NCBI GenBank assembly: GCA_946481405.1
Contig: CAMLNY010000064.1
Coordinates: 1 to 6,694 of the forward strand
Direction: 5' to 3'
DNA: 6,694 bases
From: an uncultured Brevundimonas sp.
Lineage (GTDB): Bacteria; Pseudomonadota; Alphaproteobacteria; Caulobacterales; Caulobacteraceae
Below, piece by piece: positions 1-6,694 of the stretch. The notes under the pieces were generated by a model, which did not search any database, was not told where the DNA came from, and saw only the letters and a list, made by a program, of their open reading frames with translations. Each line of letters begins with the position of its first letter. Position 1 is the stretch's first letter. The translations under genes and the position numbers were made by a program.

Positions 1-479
1 AGGTCGTTCTGCCGGGCGTCGGCGCGGCGGGCTATGCGATGGAGCGGATGGCGGCCCTGGGTCTGATCGAGGTCATCAAGGGTTTCGAGCGCCCGTTGAT
101 CGGACTGTGCCTGGGGCAGCAACTGCTCTTCGCCGAGAGCGAGGAAAACGGCGGGGCCGAGATGCTCGGCTTCATCCCGGGGCGGGTGACGCGCATCCCG
201 GTGCGCGACGATCTGCCGGTTCCGCACATGGGGTGGTCGAAGCTGTCCGGGCTGAAGGACGATCCGGTGCTGGAGGGGGTGCGCGAGGGCGACTACGCCT
301 ATTTCGTCCATTCCTACGCCTGCCCCGAAAGCGCCGCGACGATTGCCGAGGCTGAGTACGGCGCGCCCGTTCCGGCCATGGTGCGGGCGGGCAATCGCTG
401 GGGCTGTCAGTTCCACCCGGAGCGGTCGGCGAAGGCGGGCGCGCGGATATTGCAGAACTTCCTGGAGCTGGCCGCATGA
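1..479 (+). CDS. hisH: Imidazole glycerol phosphate synthase, glutaminase subunit HisH (5' partial)
   Basis: HisH is the class I glutamine amidotransferase subunit that releases ammonia from glutamine and passes it to HisF in histidine biosynthesis. The frame is open from base 3, so the start lies upstream; 158 residues are visible, and about 45-55 N-terminal residues are expected to be missing given the usual family length near 200. Visible signatures in order are LPGVGA at the left edge, the nucleophile elbow GLCLGQQLL with catalytic Cys (codon 108-110), PHMGW, YFVHSY, and CQFHPERS with the catalytic His (codon 414-416) and Glu two residues on. The nucleophile loop has Gln where most homologues I recall have Met (CLGMQ). 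The stop TGA overlaps the hisA start as ATGA, implying translational coupling. Identity is secure; only the N-terminus is unseen. Confidence 0.95.
   Translation, partial: VVLPGVGAAGYAMERMAALGLIEVIKGFERPLIGLCLGQQLLFAESEENGGAEMLGFIPGRVTRIPVRDDLPVPHMGWSKLSGLKDDPVLEGVREGDYAYFVHSYACPESAATIAEAEYGAPVPAMVRAGNRWGCQFHPERSAKAGARILQNFLELAA
464..467 (+). promoter_or_regulatory. Ribosome binding site of hisA
   Basis: GGAG lies 8 bases upstream of the hisA ATG at 476, inside the end of hisH. Its spacing supports the ATG that overlaps the hisH stop as the true start. Confidence 0.6.
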
Positions 480-1210
480 TCGTCTATCCCGCCATCGACC
501 TTCGCGGCGGCGTCTGCGTGCGGCTGATGCACGGGCGGTTCGATCAGGTGACCGAATACGATCAGGTCCCGGCCGCGCGTCTGGCGGGCTTTGCAGCCGA
601 GGGGGCCAGCTGGGTTCATGTCGTCGATCTGGACGGAGCCGAGGCCGGGCGCGCCATGCAGCACCAGCTGATCGGCGAACTGGCCGGGAGCATCGACCTG
701 AAGATCCAGTCCGGCGGCGGGGTGCGCGACACCGACGACGTCGAGGCCCTGTTGAACGCGGGCGTGGCGCGGGTCGTCGTCGGATCTCTGGCGGTGAGCA
801 ATCCGGTCGTGGTGGCAGGCTGGCTGGGGCATTTCAGCGCTGACTGCCTGACCCTGGCCTTCGACGTGAAGGTGGGCGCCGACGGCGTGCCCGTGCCCGC
901 GCTGAAGGGCTGGACCGAGGCGGCGGGCGTCGATCTGTGGGCCGCGCTGGATCGCTATCCGGCCGGGACGCTGAAGCATGTGCTGATTACCGACGTGGGT
1001 CGGGACGGGGCGCTGACGGGACCCAATCTCGAACTGCTGGCCGAGGTCATGCAGCGCAGGCCGGAGTTGAAGGTGCAGGCCTCGGGCGGGGTTTCGTCGA
1101 TCGAGGACATTCTGGCGTGCCGAGCCATCGGCTGCGACGGCGCCATCGTGGGGCGCGCGATCTACGAGGGCCGGTTCACGGCCCGACAGGCCATCGAGGC
1201 TGTCCAGTGA
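476..1210 (+). CDS. hisA: Phosphoribosylformimino-AICAR-ribotide isomerase HisA (ProFAR isomerase)
   Basis: HisA catalyses the Amadori-type isomerisation of ProFAR to PRFAR, the substrate of HisF-HisH. The 244-residue product has the usual family length and a (beta/alpha)8-barrel pattern. The catalytic Asp pair is present: Asp8 in YPAIDLRGG and Asp130 in LAFDVK. Thr172 of ITDVGRDG matches the conserved Thr at the end of barrel strand 6. The two phosphate-binding loops are visible as SGGGVRD (residues 79-85) and ASGGVSS near 202-208, with [11 protein letters not shown] near the C-terminus. The start overlaps hisH (ATGA) and a GGAG box precedes it. The stop overlaps the hisF GTG start, again by four bases. 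It is a cytoplasmic enzyme in a tightly coupled operon. Nothing in it appears damaged. Confidence 0.96.
   Translation: MIVYPAIDLRGGVCVRLMHGRFDQVTEYDQVPAARLAGFAAEGASWVHVVDLDGAEAGRAMQHQLIGELAGSIDLKIQSGGGVRDTDDVEALLNAGVARVVVGSLAVSNPVVVAGWLGHFSADCLTLAFDVKVGADGVPVPALKGWTEAAGVDLWAALDRYPAGTLKHVLITDVGRDGALTGPNLELLAEVMQRRPELKVQASGGVSSIEDILACRAIGCDGAIVGRAIYEGRFTARQAIEAVQ
1196..1199 (+). promoter_or_regulatory. Ribosome binding site that fixes the hisF GTG start
   Basis: GAGG is located 7 bases before the GTG at 1207. This supports GTG as the hisF start even though the frame stays open far upstream through hisA. Confidence 0.55.
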
Positions 1211-1974
1211 CGGCCAGACGGATCATCCCCTGCCTCGACGTCAAGGACGGCCGCGTCGTGAAGGGCGTGCGGTTCGAGGGGCATGTCGACATGGGCGACG
1301 CCTCGGAACTGGCCGCGCGCTATCGCGATCAGGGGGCGGACGAACTGGTCTTCTACGACATCACCGCTTCGCCCGAAGGGCGGACGCTGGACTATGGCTG
1401 GGTGCGGGACATCGCGCGGCTGCTGGACATCCCGTTCTGCGTCGCGGGCGGCATCCGCAGCGTGGATCAGGCGGCGGCCTGTCTCGATAACGGGGCGGAC
1501 AAGGTCTCGATCAACTCCCCGGCGCTGGAACGGCCCGACCTGATCACCGAGATGGCCGAGCGGCTGGGGTCGCAGTGCGTGGTGGTCGGCGTCGACAGCC
1601 GGCGCGAGGACGGCGTCTATGTCGTGCACAAATACACCGGCGATCCCGATGCGCGGCGCGCGGCGGGCCGCAGGACCATGGACTGGATCGTGGAGGCGCA
1701 GGAGCGGGGCGCCGGCGAGATCGTGTTGAACTGCATCGATCAGGACGGGGTGCGGAAGGGCTATGACACCGCACAGCTGTCGGACGCGCGGTCGCGGCTG
1801 ACCATTCCGCTGGTGGCGTCGGGCGGGGCCGGGTCAGCGGCGGATTTTCTGGACGTGTTCGACCGGGCGAACGTGTCCGGTGCGCTGGCGGCCAGCGTCT
1901 TTCACTCAAGCCAGATCACCGTGCCCGACCTGAAGGCCTACCTCGCCGGCGCAGGGGTGGAGGTGAGACAATGA
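1207..1974 (+). CDS. hisF: Imidazole glycerol phosphate synthase, cyclase subunit HisF
   Basis: HisF is the barrel-shaped cyclase that uses ammonia from HisH to turn PRFAR into imidazole glycerol phosphate plus AICAR. From the GTG start the protein is 255 residues, the family norm. The open frame extends much further upstream, but homology begins at [18 protein letters not shown] directly after this GTG, and the GTGA overlap with the hisA stop fits the operon style. Catalytic Asp11 (CLDV) and Asp130 (VVGVDSR) are both present, as are the phosphate-binding segments [15 protein letters not shown] and ALAASVFH. The motifs [15 protein letters not shown] and [13 protein letters not shown] resemble E. 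coli and Xanthomonas HisF. Typical alphaproteobacterial HisF has forms such as GEILLTSMDRDG. This suggests an unusual lineage or ancient transfer. Confidence 0.96.
   Translation: MTARRIIPCLDVKDGRVVKGVRFEGHVDMGDASELAARYRDQGADELVFYDITASPEGRTLDYGWVRDIARLLDIPFCVAGGIRSVDQAAACLDNGADKVSINSPALERPDLITEMAERLGSQCVVVGVDSRREDGVYVVHKYTGDPDARRAAGRRTMDWIVEAQERGAGEIVLNCIDQDGVRKGYDTAQLSDARSRLTIPLVASGGAGSAADFLDVFDRANVSGALAASVFHSSQITVPDLKAYLAGAGVEVRQ
1959..1966 (+). promoter_or_regulatory. Strong Shine-Dalgarno of hisIE
   Basis: GGAGGTGA is a full match to the anti-Shine-Dalgarno core. It sits inside the last codons of hisF, with 7 bases between GGAGG and the hisIE ATG at 1971. It is the strongest ribosome binding site seen in the window. 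Confidence 0.75.
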
Positions 1975-2600
1975 CCGTGAACCCGGACGATCTCGACTTC
2001 GCCAAGGGCGGCGGCCTGATCCCCGCCGTGGTGCAGGACGCCGATACGCTTCAGGTGCTGACGCTGGCCTATATGGACCGGGCGGCGCTGGAGGAGACGA
2101 TCGAGTCCGGCGAGGCGACCTTCTTCTCACGCTCGCGCGGCGGGCGGTGGCGGAAGGGCGAGACCTCGGGCAACCGGCTCAAAGTCGTGTCGATCACGCC
2201 CGACTGCGACGGGGACGCCCTGGTGGTTTCGGTACGGCCGACGGGGCCGGCCTGCCATCTCGGAACGACGAGCTGCTTCGGCGACGCGGATGCGCCGGGT
2301 CTGGGCCGCGTCGCGCGGCTGGAGCGCACCATCGGCGAGCGGGCTTCTGCCGATCCCGGAAGCAGCTGGACCGCGAAACTGCTGGCGCAGGGCCCCAAGC
2401 GGGCGGCGCAGAAGGTCGGCGAGGAAGGGGTCGAGACGGCGCTGGCCGGGGCGGCGGGGCCCGAAGAGGAACTCGCCAGCGAGGCCGCGGATTTGATCTA
2501 TCATCTGCTGGTCCTGTTACGGTCGCGTCACTTGTCGTTTCAGGCGGTGCTGGACGTGTTGGCCTCGCGCGAACGACCCGCCAGATACGAGAACCAATGA
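1971..2600 (+). CDS. hisI: Bifunctional phosphoribosyl-AMP cyclohydrolase / phosphoribosyl-ATP pyrophosphatase HisIE
   Basis: This fused enzyme performs the second and third steps of histidine synthesis: the HisE part hydrolyses PR-ATP to PR-AMP, and the HisI part opens the adenine ring to give ProFAR for HisA. The product is 209 residues, close to E. coli HisIE. The N-terminal HisI domain (about 1-110) shows [34 protein letters not shown], the metal site Asp78-Cys79-Asp80, and [12 protein letters not shown] with Cys95 and Cys102 as further zinc ligands. The C-terminal HisE domain (about 115-205) has [13 protein letters not shown] and [13 protein letters not shown], the acidic metal-binding helices of the MazG-like fold. 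It overlaps hisF by ATGA and ends the his cluster. The fusion is common in Gammaproteobacteria and Bacteroidetes, whereas alphaproteobacteria usually have separate genes. Also known as hisIE. Confidence 0.96.
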   Translation: MTVNPDDLDFAKGGGLIPAVVQDADTLQVLTLAYMDRAALEETIESGEATFFSRSRGGRWRKGETSGNRLKVVSITPDCDGDALVVSVRPTGPACHLGTTSCFGDADAPGLGRVARLERTIGERASADPGSSWTAKLLAQGPKRAAQKVGEEGVETALAGAAGPEEELASEAADLIYHLLVLLRSRHLSFQAVLDVLASRERPARYENQ

Positions 2601-2636
2601 CGGGGGCCCTTGCCCTCGCGAGATGAGGAAGCGGGC
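2601..2636 (+). other. Short intergenic gap between the his and Entner-Doudoroff gene sets
   Basis: Only 36 bases separate the hisIE stop from the zwf ATG. The gap contains GGGGGCCC and the palindrome CTCGCGAG (2615-2622), but no stem followed by a T run and no recognisable -35/-10 pair. Read-through from the his operon into zwf is therefore plausible. Any dedicated zwf promoter would have to lie inside hisIE. Confidence 0.6.
2625..2630 (+). promoter_or_regulatory. Ribosome binding site of zwf
   Basis: GAGGAA lies 6 bases upstream of ATG 2637. It favours this ATG over the in-frame TTG at 2610, which would add nine non-conserved residues and has no comparable site. Confidence 0.65.
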
Positions 2637-4045
2637 ATGGCGGCTCTGGTGCTGTTCGGCGGCGGCGGCGATCTGGCGATGCGGATGCTGCTGCCCTCGC
2701 TCTACTTCCTCGAGCATGACGGCCTGCTGCCCGACGGGCTGAAGATCATCGGCGCCGCGCGCTCCGAAGAGACCCGCGAGGAATATGTCGGCAAGGTCCG
2801 CACGGCCGTCGAGGGCAAGGCGAAGGCCGACGACGCCTGGGACGAGGCGAGCTGGAGGCGGCTGGAAGGCCGCCTCGACTATCTGGCCGTGGACGCGACC
2901 TCGGCGGAGAGCCTGAAGCCGCTCAAGGACAAGGTCGGCGACGGGTCATGCACCAGCTTCCTCGCCGTCTCGCCTTCCCTCTATGCGAAGATCGTCACCG
3001 CCATGCGCGCCGCCGGTCTGGCCGAGCCCGAGGACCGGGTGGTGCTGGAGAAGCCGGTCGGGCGCGATCTCGAAAGCTTCCGCGCCATCGACGACGCGGT
3101 GGCCGACGCCTTCTCGGAACAGCAGGTGTTCCGCATCGACCACTACCTCGGCAAGGAGACGGTCCAGAACCTGATCGCCCTGCGCTTCGGCAACGTCATC
3201 TTCGAGCCGCTGTGGAACAACCTGTCGATCGATCACGTCCAGATCACGGTCGGCGAGACGGTCGGGGTCGGCGATCGCTGGCCCTACTATGACGAATACG
3301 GCGCGCTGCGGGACATGCTGCAGAACCACATGCTGCAGCTTCTGTGCCTGGTCGCCATGGAGCCGCCCAGTGACCTCGATCCGGACTCGGTGCGGAACGA
3401 GAAGGTGAAGGTGCTGCGCTCGCTGCGTCACATCACCGACGAGGACGCCGAACGGGTGACGGTGCGCGGCCAGTACGTTTCGGGCACGGTCGAGGGCAAG
3501 CGGGTGCCCGGCTATGACGAGGAGCGGGGCGCGGATTCGGACACCGAGACCTTCGTCGCCATCCGGGCCGATATCGGCTGCCGGAAAAGCGAACCGAGAT
3601 CGTCATCCAGTTCAAGCCCGTGCCGCACTCGATCTTCGGCCAGGACGCGCGCGACGAGGAGAGCGCCAACCGGATGATCATCGAGCTGCAGCCCGAGGAA
3701 GACATTTCGCTGACGGTGATGAACAAGAAGCCCGGGCTGGATCAGCGGATGCAGCTGCAGCCGATCAAGATGTCGCTCTCGTGGGGCGTCGGCGGCAAGG
3801 GCGATGCGCCGCCGCGTCGCCGGATCGCCTATGAGCGCCTGCTGCTGGATGCGCTGAACGGCGACTCCACCCTGTTCGTCCGCCGCGACGAGGCGGAAAA
3901 GGCCTGGGAGTGGGTCGACGGGGTGTCGCAGGCCTGGACCGACGGTCACGTGAAGCCGCAACCCTATCGCGCCGGAACCTGGGGCCCCGACGCGGCGGAC
4001 ATGCTGATGGCCCGCACGGGTCGGGACTGGAACACGCAGGGATGA
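2637..4045 (+). pseudogene. zwf: Glucose-6-phosphate 1-dehydrogenase Zwf, split by a frameshifting deletion
   Basis: Zwf oxidises glucose-6-phosphate to 6-phosphogluconolactone with NAD(P)+. As written, translation from ATG 2637 ends at TGA 3675-3677 (346 residues). The first 313 residues are good Zwf: the cofactor loop FGGGGDLA (7-14), EKPVGRD (138-144), RIDHYLGKE with Asp168-His169, and QNHMLQ with catalytic His231. After ADI the frame turns to nonsense. The rest of Zwf continues in another frame from about 3575 to 4045: RLPEKRTEIVIQF, NKKPGLDQ, YERLLLDAL, FVRRDE and AGTWGP. The conserved block NWRWxGVPFxLRTGK between the halves is absent. Restoring 49 bases gives 485 residues, matching the family (E. 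coli 491). The second half ends in an ATGA overlap with pgl. A functional enzyme is unlikely as written. A sequencing or assembly error cannot be excluded. Confidence 0.9.
3571..3590 (+). other. Inferred deletion junction in zwf
   Basis: Frame 0 coding ends with GCC GAT ATC (to 3575), and the downstream frame resumes with CGG CTG CCG (from 3575). A single CGGC at 3575-3578 can serve both sides: ATC GGC (Ile-Gly) on the left and CGG C (Arg-Leu) on the right. This is what a deletion between two CGGC copies would leave. Family comparison predicts 16 missing residues plus one base, or 49 bp, which also gives the observed frame change. Confidence 0.75.
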
Positions 4046-4752
4046 CCGTCGAGATCGAAACCTTCCCCACCGTCGAGACCTGGGCCCAGTCCATCGCCGG
4101 ACGGATCGAGGAGACGCTGGGCGCGGCGGTGATCGCCAACGGCCGGGCGGTGTTCGCGGGGCCTGGTGGGTCCACGCCGTCGCCGGTCTATGCGCGGCTG
4201 GCCCGGGCCGACATCGGCTGGGACAAAGTCGCCGTCACCCTGGTGGACGAGCGCTATGTGCCGGAGACCGGCCCGGACTCGAACGCGCGCCTGATCAAGG
4301 ACGTGCTGCTGCAGGGACCGGCGGCGCAGGCGCGATTCATCCCCCTCTATACGGCACAGGTCACGGTGGACCGGGCGGCGGCCGTGGCGGCCCATGCCCT
4401 GGCGGAGGCCGGCGAGCGATTCGACGCAGTCCTTCTCGGCATGGGGGAGGATGGCCATATCTGTTCCATGTTCCCGGAAAGCCCGACGCTGAAGACCCTG
4501 CTGGCGCCAACCCTGAAGCCCACGGTGCTGGGCGTGCCCCATGGCCGTGACGGCATGGCGCCGAGCCTGGAACGGATCTCGATCAACCTGCCCTGGCTGA
4601 TGTCGGCGGGTCGGGTGATCCTGGGCCTGAAGGGCCGGACCAAGCTGGAGGTGTTCCAGCGCGAGGCTCTGGGCGATCCGACCGTGCGACCGATCGCGGC
4701 GATGATCGCTGCCAAGGTCCCGCTGGAAGTCGTCTGGACGGAGGCGAACTGA
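4042..4752 (+). CDS. pgl: 6-phosphogluconolactonase Pgl (SOL/DevB family)
   Basis: Pgl hydrolyses the lactone made by Zwf to 6-phosphogluconate in the cytoplasm. The ATG at 4042 overlaps the zwf stop (ATGA), giving 236 residues, normal for the family; the upstream open frame (from 3910) is zwf in another frame. Motifs in order are [11 protein letters not shown] (40-50; sugar-phosphate loop), VDERYVP (68-74), SNARL (80-84), LGMGEDGH (132-139) with His139 as the probable catalytic residue, and ISINLP (179-184). GHICSMFP replaces the GHTASLFP I would expect, a conservative variation near the active site. No strong Shine-Dalgarno precedes the start, so its translation probably depends on coupling to zwf. 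The stop overlaps the edd ATG by one base (TGATG). Confidence 0.94.
   Translation: MTVEIETFPTVETWAQSIAGRIEETLGAAVIANGRAVFAGPGGSTPSPVYARLARADIGWDKVAVTLVDERYVPETGPDSNARLIKDVLLQGPAAQARFIPLYTAQVTVDRAAAVAAHALAEAGERFDAVLLGMGEDGHICSMFPESPTLKTLLAPTLKPTVLGVPHGRDGMAPSLERISINLPWLMSAGRVILGLKGRTKLEVFQREALGDPTVRPIAAMIAAKVPLEVVWTEAN
4740..4744 (+). promoter_or_regulatory. Ribosome binding site of edd
   Basis: GGAGG lies 7 bases upstream of the edd ATG at 4752, inside the 3' end of pgl. It supports the start that overlaps the pgl stop as TGATG. Confidence 0.65.
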
Positions 4753-6560
4753 TGGCTCTTCATCCCGTGGTGGCCGAGGTCACCCAACGCATCATCGAGC
4801 GGTCGCGAGAGACCCGCACCGACTATCTCCGTCGCATGGATGCGGCGCGAGATGCGGGCATCGGTCGCGCCAAGCTGTCGTGCGCCAACTGGGCCCACGC
4901 CTTCGCGGGCCAGACCATCGCCGACAAGCTGAAGGTCATGGACGGCAAGACGCCGAACCTCGGCATCGTCACCGCCTACAACGACATGCTGTCGGCGCAT
5001 CAGCCGTTCGAGCGCTTCCCGGAGGTGATCCGCGCCGCCGCACGCGAGGTGGGCGCGACGGCCCAGGTCGCCGGCGGCACGCCCGCCATGTGCGACGGGG
5101 TCACGCAAGGGCGGCCGGGCATGGAGCTGAGCCTGTTCAGCCGCGACGTGATCGCCATGTCGGTGGGCGTCGCCCTGACCCATGACGCCTTTGACGCGGC
5201 CATGATGCTCGGCGTCTGCGACAAGATCGTGCCGGGTCTGTTCATGGGGGCGCTGGCGTTCGGCCATCTGCCCGTCGTGTTCGCGCCCGCCGGGCCGATG
5301 CCCTCGGGTATTCTGAACGCAGAAAAGGCCCGCGTCCGGGCCGAGTATGCGCAGGGCAAGGTCGATCGTCAGACCCTGCTGGAATCGGAGATCGGGTCCT
5401 ACCATTCGCCCGGCACCTGCACCTTCTACGGCACAGCCAACTCCAATCAGATGATGATGGAGCTGGGGGGTCTGCACATGCCGTCCACCGCCTTCGTCCA
5501 TCCGGAAACGGGCCTGCGCGACGCCCTGACGGCGGCGGCGGCCAAACGGGCGGTCGAGCTGTCGCGGTCCGGCGAATGCCGCATGGCCGATGTGGTCGAC
5601 GAGAAGTCGGTCGTGAACATGATCGTGGCCCTTCTGGCCACCGGCGGATCGACCAACCACGCCATCCATCTGGTCGCGATGGCGCGGGCGGCGGGGGTGC
5701 TGATCGACTGGACCGACATGGACCAGCTGTCGGCCGTGACACCGCTTCTGGCGCGCGTCTATCCGAACGGTTCGGCCGATGTGAACGCCTTCCAGGCGGC
5801 GGGCGGGGTGGCCTTCGTGGCGCGCGAGCTGGCGCAGGCGGGGCACATCCACTCCGACGTCACGACCATCATGGGCCGGGGCATTGAAGCCTATTTCAGG
5901 GAGCCGACGATGGTCGATGGCGAGCTCGTCTGGAAGGACGGGGTCACTGAAAGTCTGGACCGTGACATCCTGCGTCCCGCGTCCGACCCGTTCGACACCG
6001 AGGGCGGCCTGCGCCTGGTGCAGGGCAATCTGGGTCGGGCCGTCATCAAGATCTCGGCCGTGAAGCCCCGGCACCGGACCGTTGAGGCGAAGGCCCGGGT
6101 GTTCGACGCCCAGGAAGACGTGCTCGAGGCCTTCAGGAAGGGCGAGCTCGACGAGGGCTGCGTCATCGTCTTGCGCTTCCAGGGGCCCAAGGCTAACGGC
6201 ATGCCGGAGCTGCACTCCCTGTCGCCCCTGATGAGCGTGCTGCAGGATCGCGGCGTGCCGATCGCGCTCGTCACCGACGGCAGGATGTCGGGCGCCTCGG
6301 GCAAGACCCCGGCCGCCATCCATGTGACGCCCGAGGCGCTGGAAGGCGGCCCCTTGGCCTATGTGCAGGACGGCGACCTTGTCCGCCTCGACGCCGAAGC
6401 GGGCGTGGTGGCCGTGGACGCCGACCTGACCACGCGCGAGCGGGCGCGGCCGAACGCGGGGCCTCGATCTGCTTCGCCGCCGAGCCGAGCGAACAACAAC
6501 CAGAGATCCGGGATGTTGCGGATCCGAACGTGCAGAACGGGGCAATGGACGCATGAGTGA
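4752..6560 (+). CDS. edd: Phosphogluconate dehydratase Edd, C-terminus frameshifted
   Basis: Edd dehydrates 6-phosphogluconate to KDPG, the defining Entner-Doudoroff step. It belongs to the IlvD/Edd family with a labile iron-sulfur cluster. Conserved parts include [23 protein letters not shown] (Cys114), [16 protein letters not shown] (Cys156), [13 protein letters not shown] (Cys223), [12 protein letters not shown] (297-307) and [16 protein letters not shown]. The 67-residue gap between Cys156 and Cys223 matches that between the cluster cysteines recalled for Zymomonas Edd (154 and 221). Codons 1-563 are in frame, ending TRE at 6440. After that the written frame gives 39 unrelated residues and stops at 6560. 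The frame one position back reads [15 protein letters not shown] onward to TGA 6554-6556, for an intended length of 601. The change may be tolerated or may be a base-calling error. Confidence 0.93.
   Translation: MALHPVVAEVTQRIIERSRETRTDYLRRMDAARDAGIGRAKLSCANWAHAFAGQTIADKLKVMDGKTPNLGIVTAYNDMLSAHQPFERFPEVIRAAAREVGATAQVAGGTPAMCDGVTQGRPGMELSLFSRDVIAMSVGVALTHDAFDAAMMLGVCDKIVPGLFMGALAFGHLPVVFAPAGPMPSGILNAEKARVRAEYAQGKVDRQTLLESEIGSYHSPGTCTFYGTANSNQMMMELGGLHMPSTAFVHPETGLRDALTAAAAKRAVELSRSGECRMADVVDEKSVVNMIVALLATGGSTNHAIHLVAMARAAGVLIDWTDMDQLSAVTPLLARVYPNGSADVNAFQAAGGVAFVARELAQAGHIHSDVTTIMGRGIEAYFREPTMVDGELVWKDGVTESLDRDILRPASDPFDTEGGLRLVQGNLGRAVIKISAVKPRHRTVEAKARVFDAQEDVLEAFRKGELDEGCVIVLRFQGPKANGMPELHSLSPLMSVLQDRGVPIALVTDGRMSGASGKTPAAIHVTPEALEGGPLAYVQDGDLVRLDAEAGVVAVDADLTTRERARPNAGPRSASPPSRANNNQRSGMLRIRTCRTGQWTHE
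6438..6452 (+). other. Inferred single-base loss near the 3' end of edd
   Basis: Sequence after GAG (Glu563) reads CGGGCGCGGCCGAA. Adding one C after GAG yields Glu-Pro-Gly-Ala-Ala-Glu, restoring the TREP motif typical of Edd and a sensible tail to the stop at 6554-6556. The exact position of the missing base within this GC run cannot be fixed from the sequence. Confidence 0.75.
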
Positions 6561-6694
6561 CGGCAAGACGCTTCTGGTCGGGGACGTGGGCGGAACCAAC
6601 GCCCGGTTCGCCATCGCCACGATGTCGGGCGGCGAAATCACGCTGGACCATCACGAGAGCTTTCCGGCGGAGCAGTATCCAACCTTCCTGAAGG
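6553..6694 (+). CDS. glk: Glucokinase Glk (3' partial)
   Basis: Glk phosphorylates glucose with ATP to feed Zwf and the Entner-Doudoroff route. Only 47 residues are visible before the window ends; bacterial glucokinases of this class are about 320-330 residues. The N-terminus carries [14 protein letters not shown], the phosphate-binding loop of the sugar kinase/actin fold in the form typical of the E. coli-type Glk family; the loop alone does not exclude the ROK family. ATG 6553 overlaps the restored edd stop (TGA 6554-6556) as ATGA, matching the pattern in the rest of the operon. It also overlaps the shifted edd frame as written. The upstream ribosome binding site is weak, so coupling to edd is likely. 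Order and identity match the zwf-pgl-edd-glk cluster of Caulobacter. Confidence 0.9.
   Translation, partial: MSDGKTLLVGDVGGTNARFAIATMSGGEITLDHHESFPAEQYPTFLK

Noticed and set aside
937..1206. Longer HisF starting upstream inside hisA
   Set aside because: The upstream part is a shadow of hisA. HisF homology begins just after GTG 1207, which has a ribosome binding site and overlaps the hisA stop.
2532..2560. Promoter for zwf within hisIE (TTGTCG at 2532, CGTGTT at 2555)
   Set aside because: The -35-like box is fair but the -10 candidate matches only two of six consensus bases.
2601..2625. Rho-independent terminator after hisIE
   Set aside because: GGGGGCCC and CTCGCGAG are short palindromes without a stable long stem or a following T run.
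2610..2636. Earlier TTG start for zwf at 2610
   Set aside because: The nine extra residues are not Zwf-like, while GAGGAA at 2625-2630 is well spaced for the ATG at 2637.
3582..3592. Programmed -1 frameshift at GGAAAAGC in zwf
   Set aside because: There is no tandem slippery heptamer in the right frame, and slipping of the Lys tRNA from AAA to GAA would mispair. The conserved block of about 16 residues would still be missing.
3620..4045. Separate small protein from the second half of zwf
   Set aside because: The possible GTG at 3620 has no ribosome binding site and lies inside a conserved Zwf strand, so it is a fragment and not a new gene.
4347..6641. A 764-residue open frame on the minus strand opposite pgl, edd and glk
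   Set aside because: It mirrors edd codon bias in a GC-rich genome. The product is rich in His, Arg, Gln and Gly without recognisable domains, and the sense strand holds clear enzymes.

Overview
The window is a GC-rich, gene-dense stretch of bacterial chromosome. All supported genes are on the + strand and almost every one overlaps its neighbour by 1 to 4 bases. Gene content and the order zwf-pgl-edd-glk (known from Caulobacter crescentus) point to an alphaproteobacterium, most likely Caulobacterales and possibly close to Brevundimonas. That assignment is an inference from recalled gene order and protein style. No RNA gene, mobile element, CRISPR array or long repeat was seen.

Bases 1-2600 are the distal half of a histidine biosynthesis operon: hisH (5' end outside the window), hisA, hisF and a fused hisIE. 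Together these take phosphoribosyl-ATP (HisIE) through ProFAR isomerisation (HisA) to imidazole glycerol phosphate and AICAR (HisF cyclase with HisH glutaminase). Consecutive genes are joined by ATGA, GTGA and ATGA overlaps. HisF and the HisIE fusion look like the gammaproteobacterial type, not the usual alphaproteobacterial type with separate hisI and hisE.

After a 36-base gap with no visible terminator or convincing promoter, bases 2637-6694 carry the upper Entner-Doudoroff operon: zwf (glucose-6-phosphate dehydrogenase), pgl (6-phosphogluconolactonase), edd (phosphogluconate dehydratase) and the start of glk (glucokinase). Together they convert glucose to glucose-6-phosphate, 6-phosphogluconolactone, 6-phosphogluconate and KDPG.

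The main surprise is two reading-frame lesions in this second operon. zwf appears to have lost about 49 bp between two CGGC copies. This removes the conserved block ending in the RTGK motif and shifts the frame; one CGGC copy remains at the junction. edd lacks one base near codon 564, which garbles its last 38 residues; restoring the base recovers an ATGA overlap with glk. The remaining reading frames look well conserved, so the lesions are either very recent mutations or sequence/assembly errors. No novel system was found.
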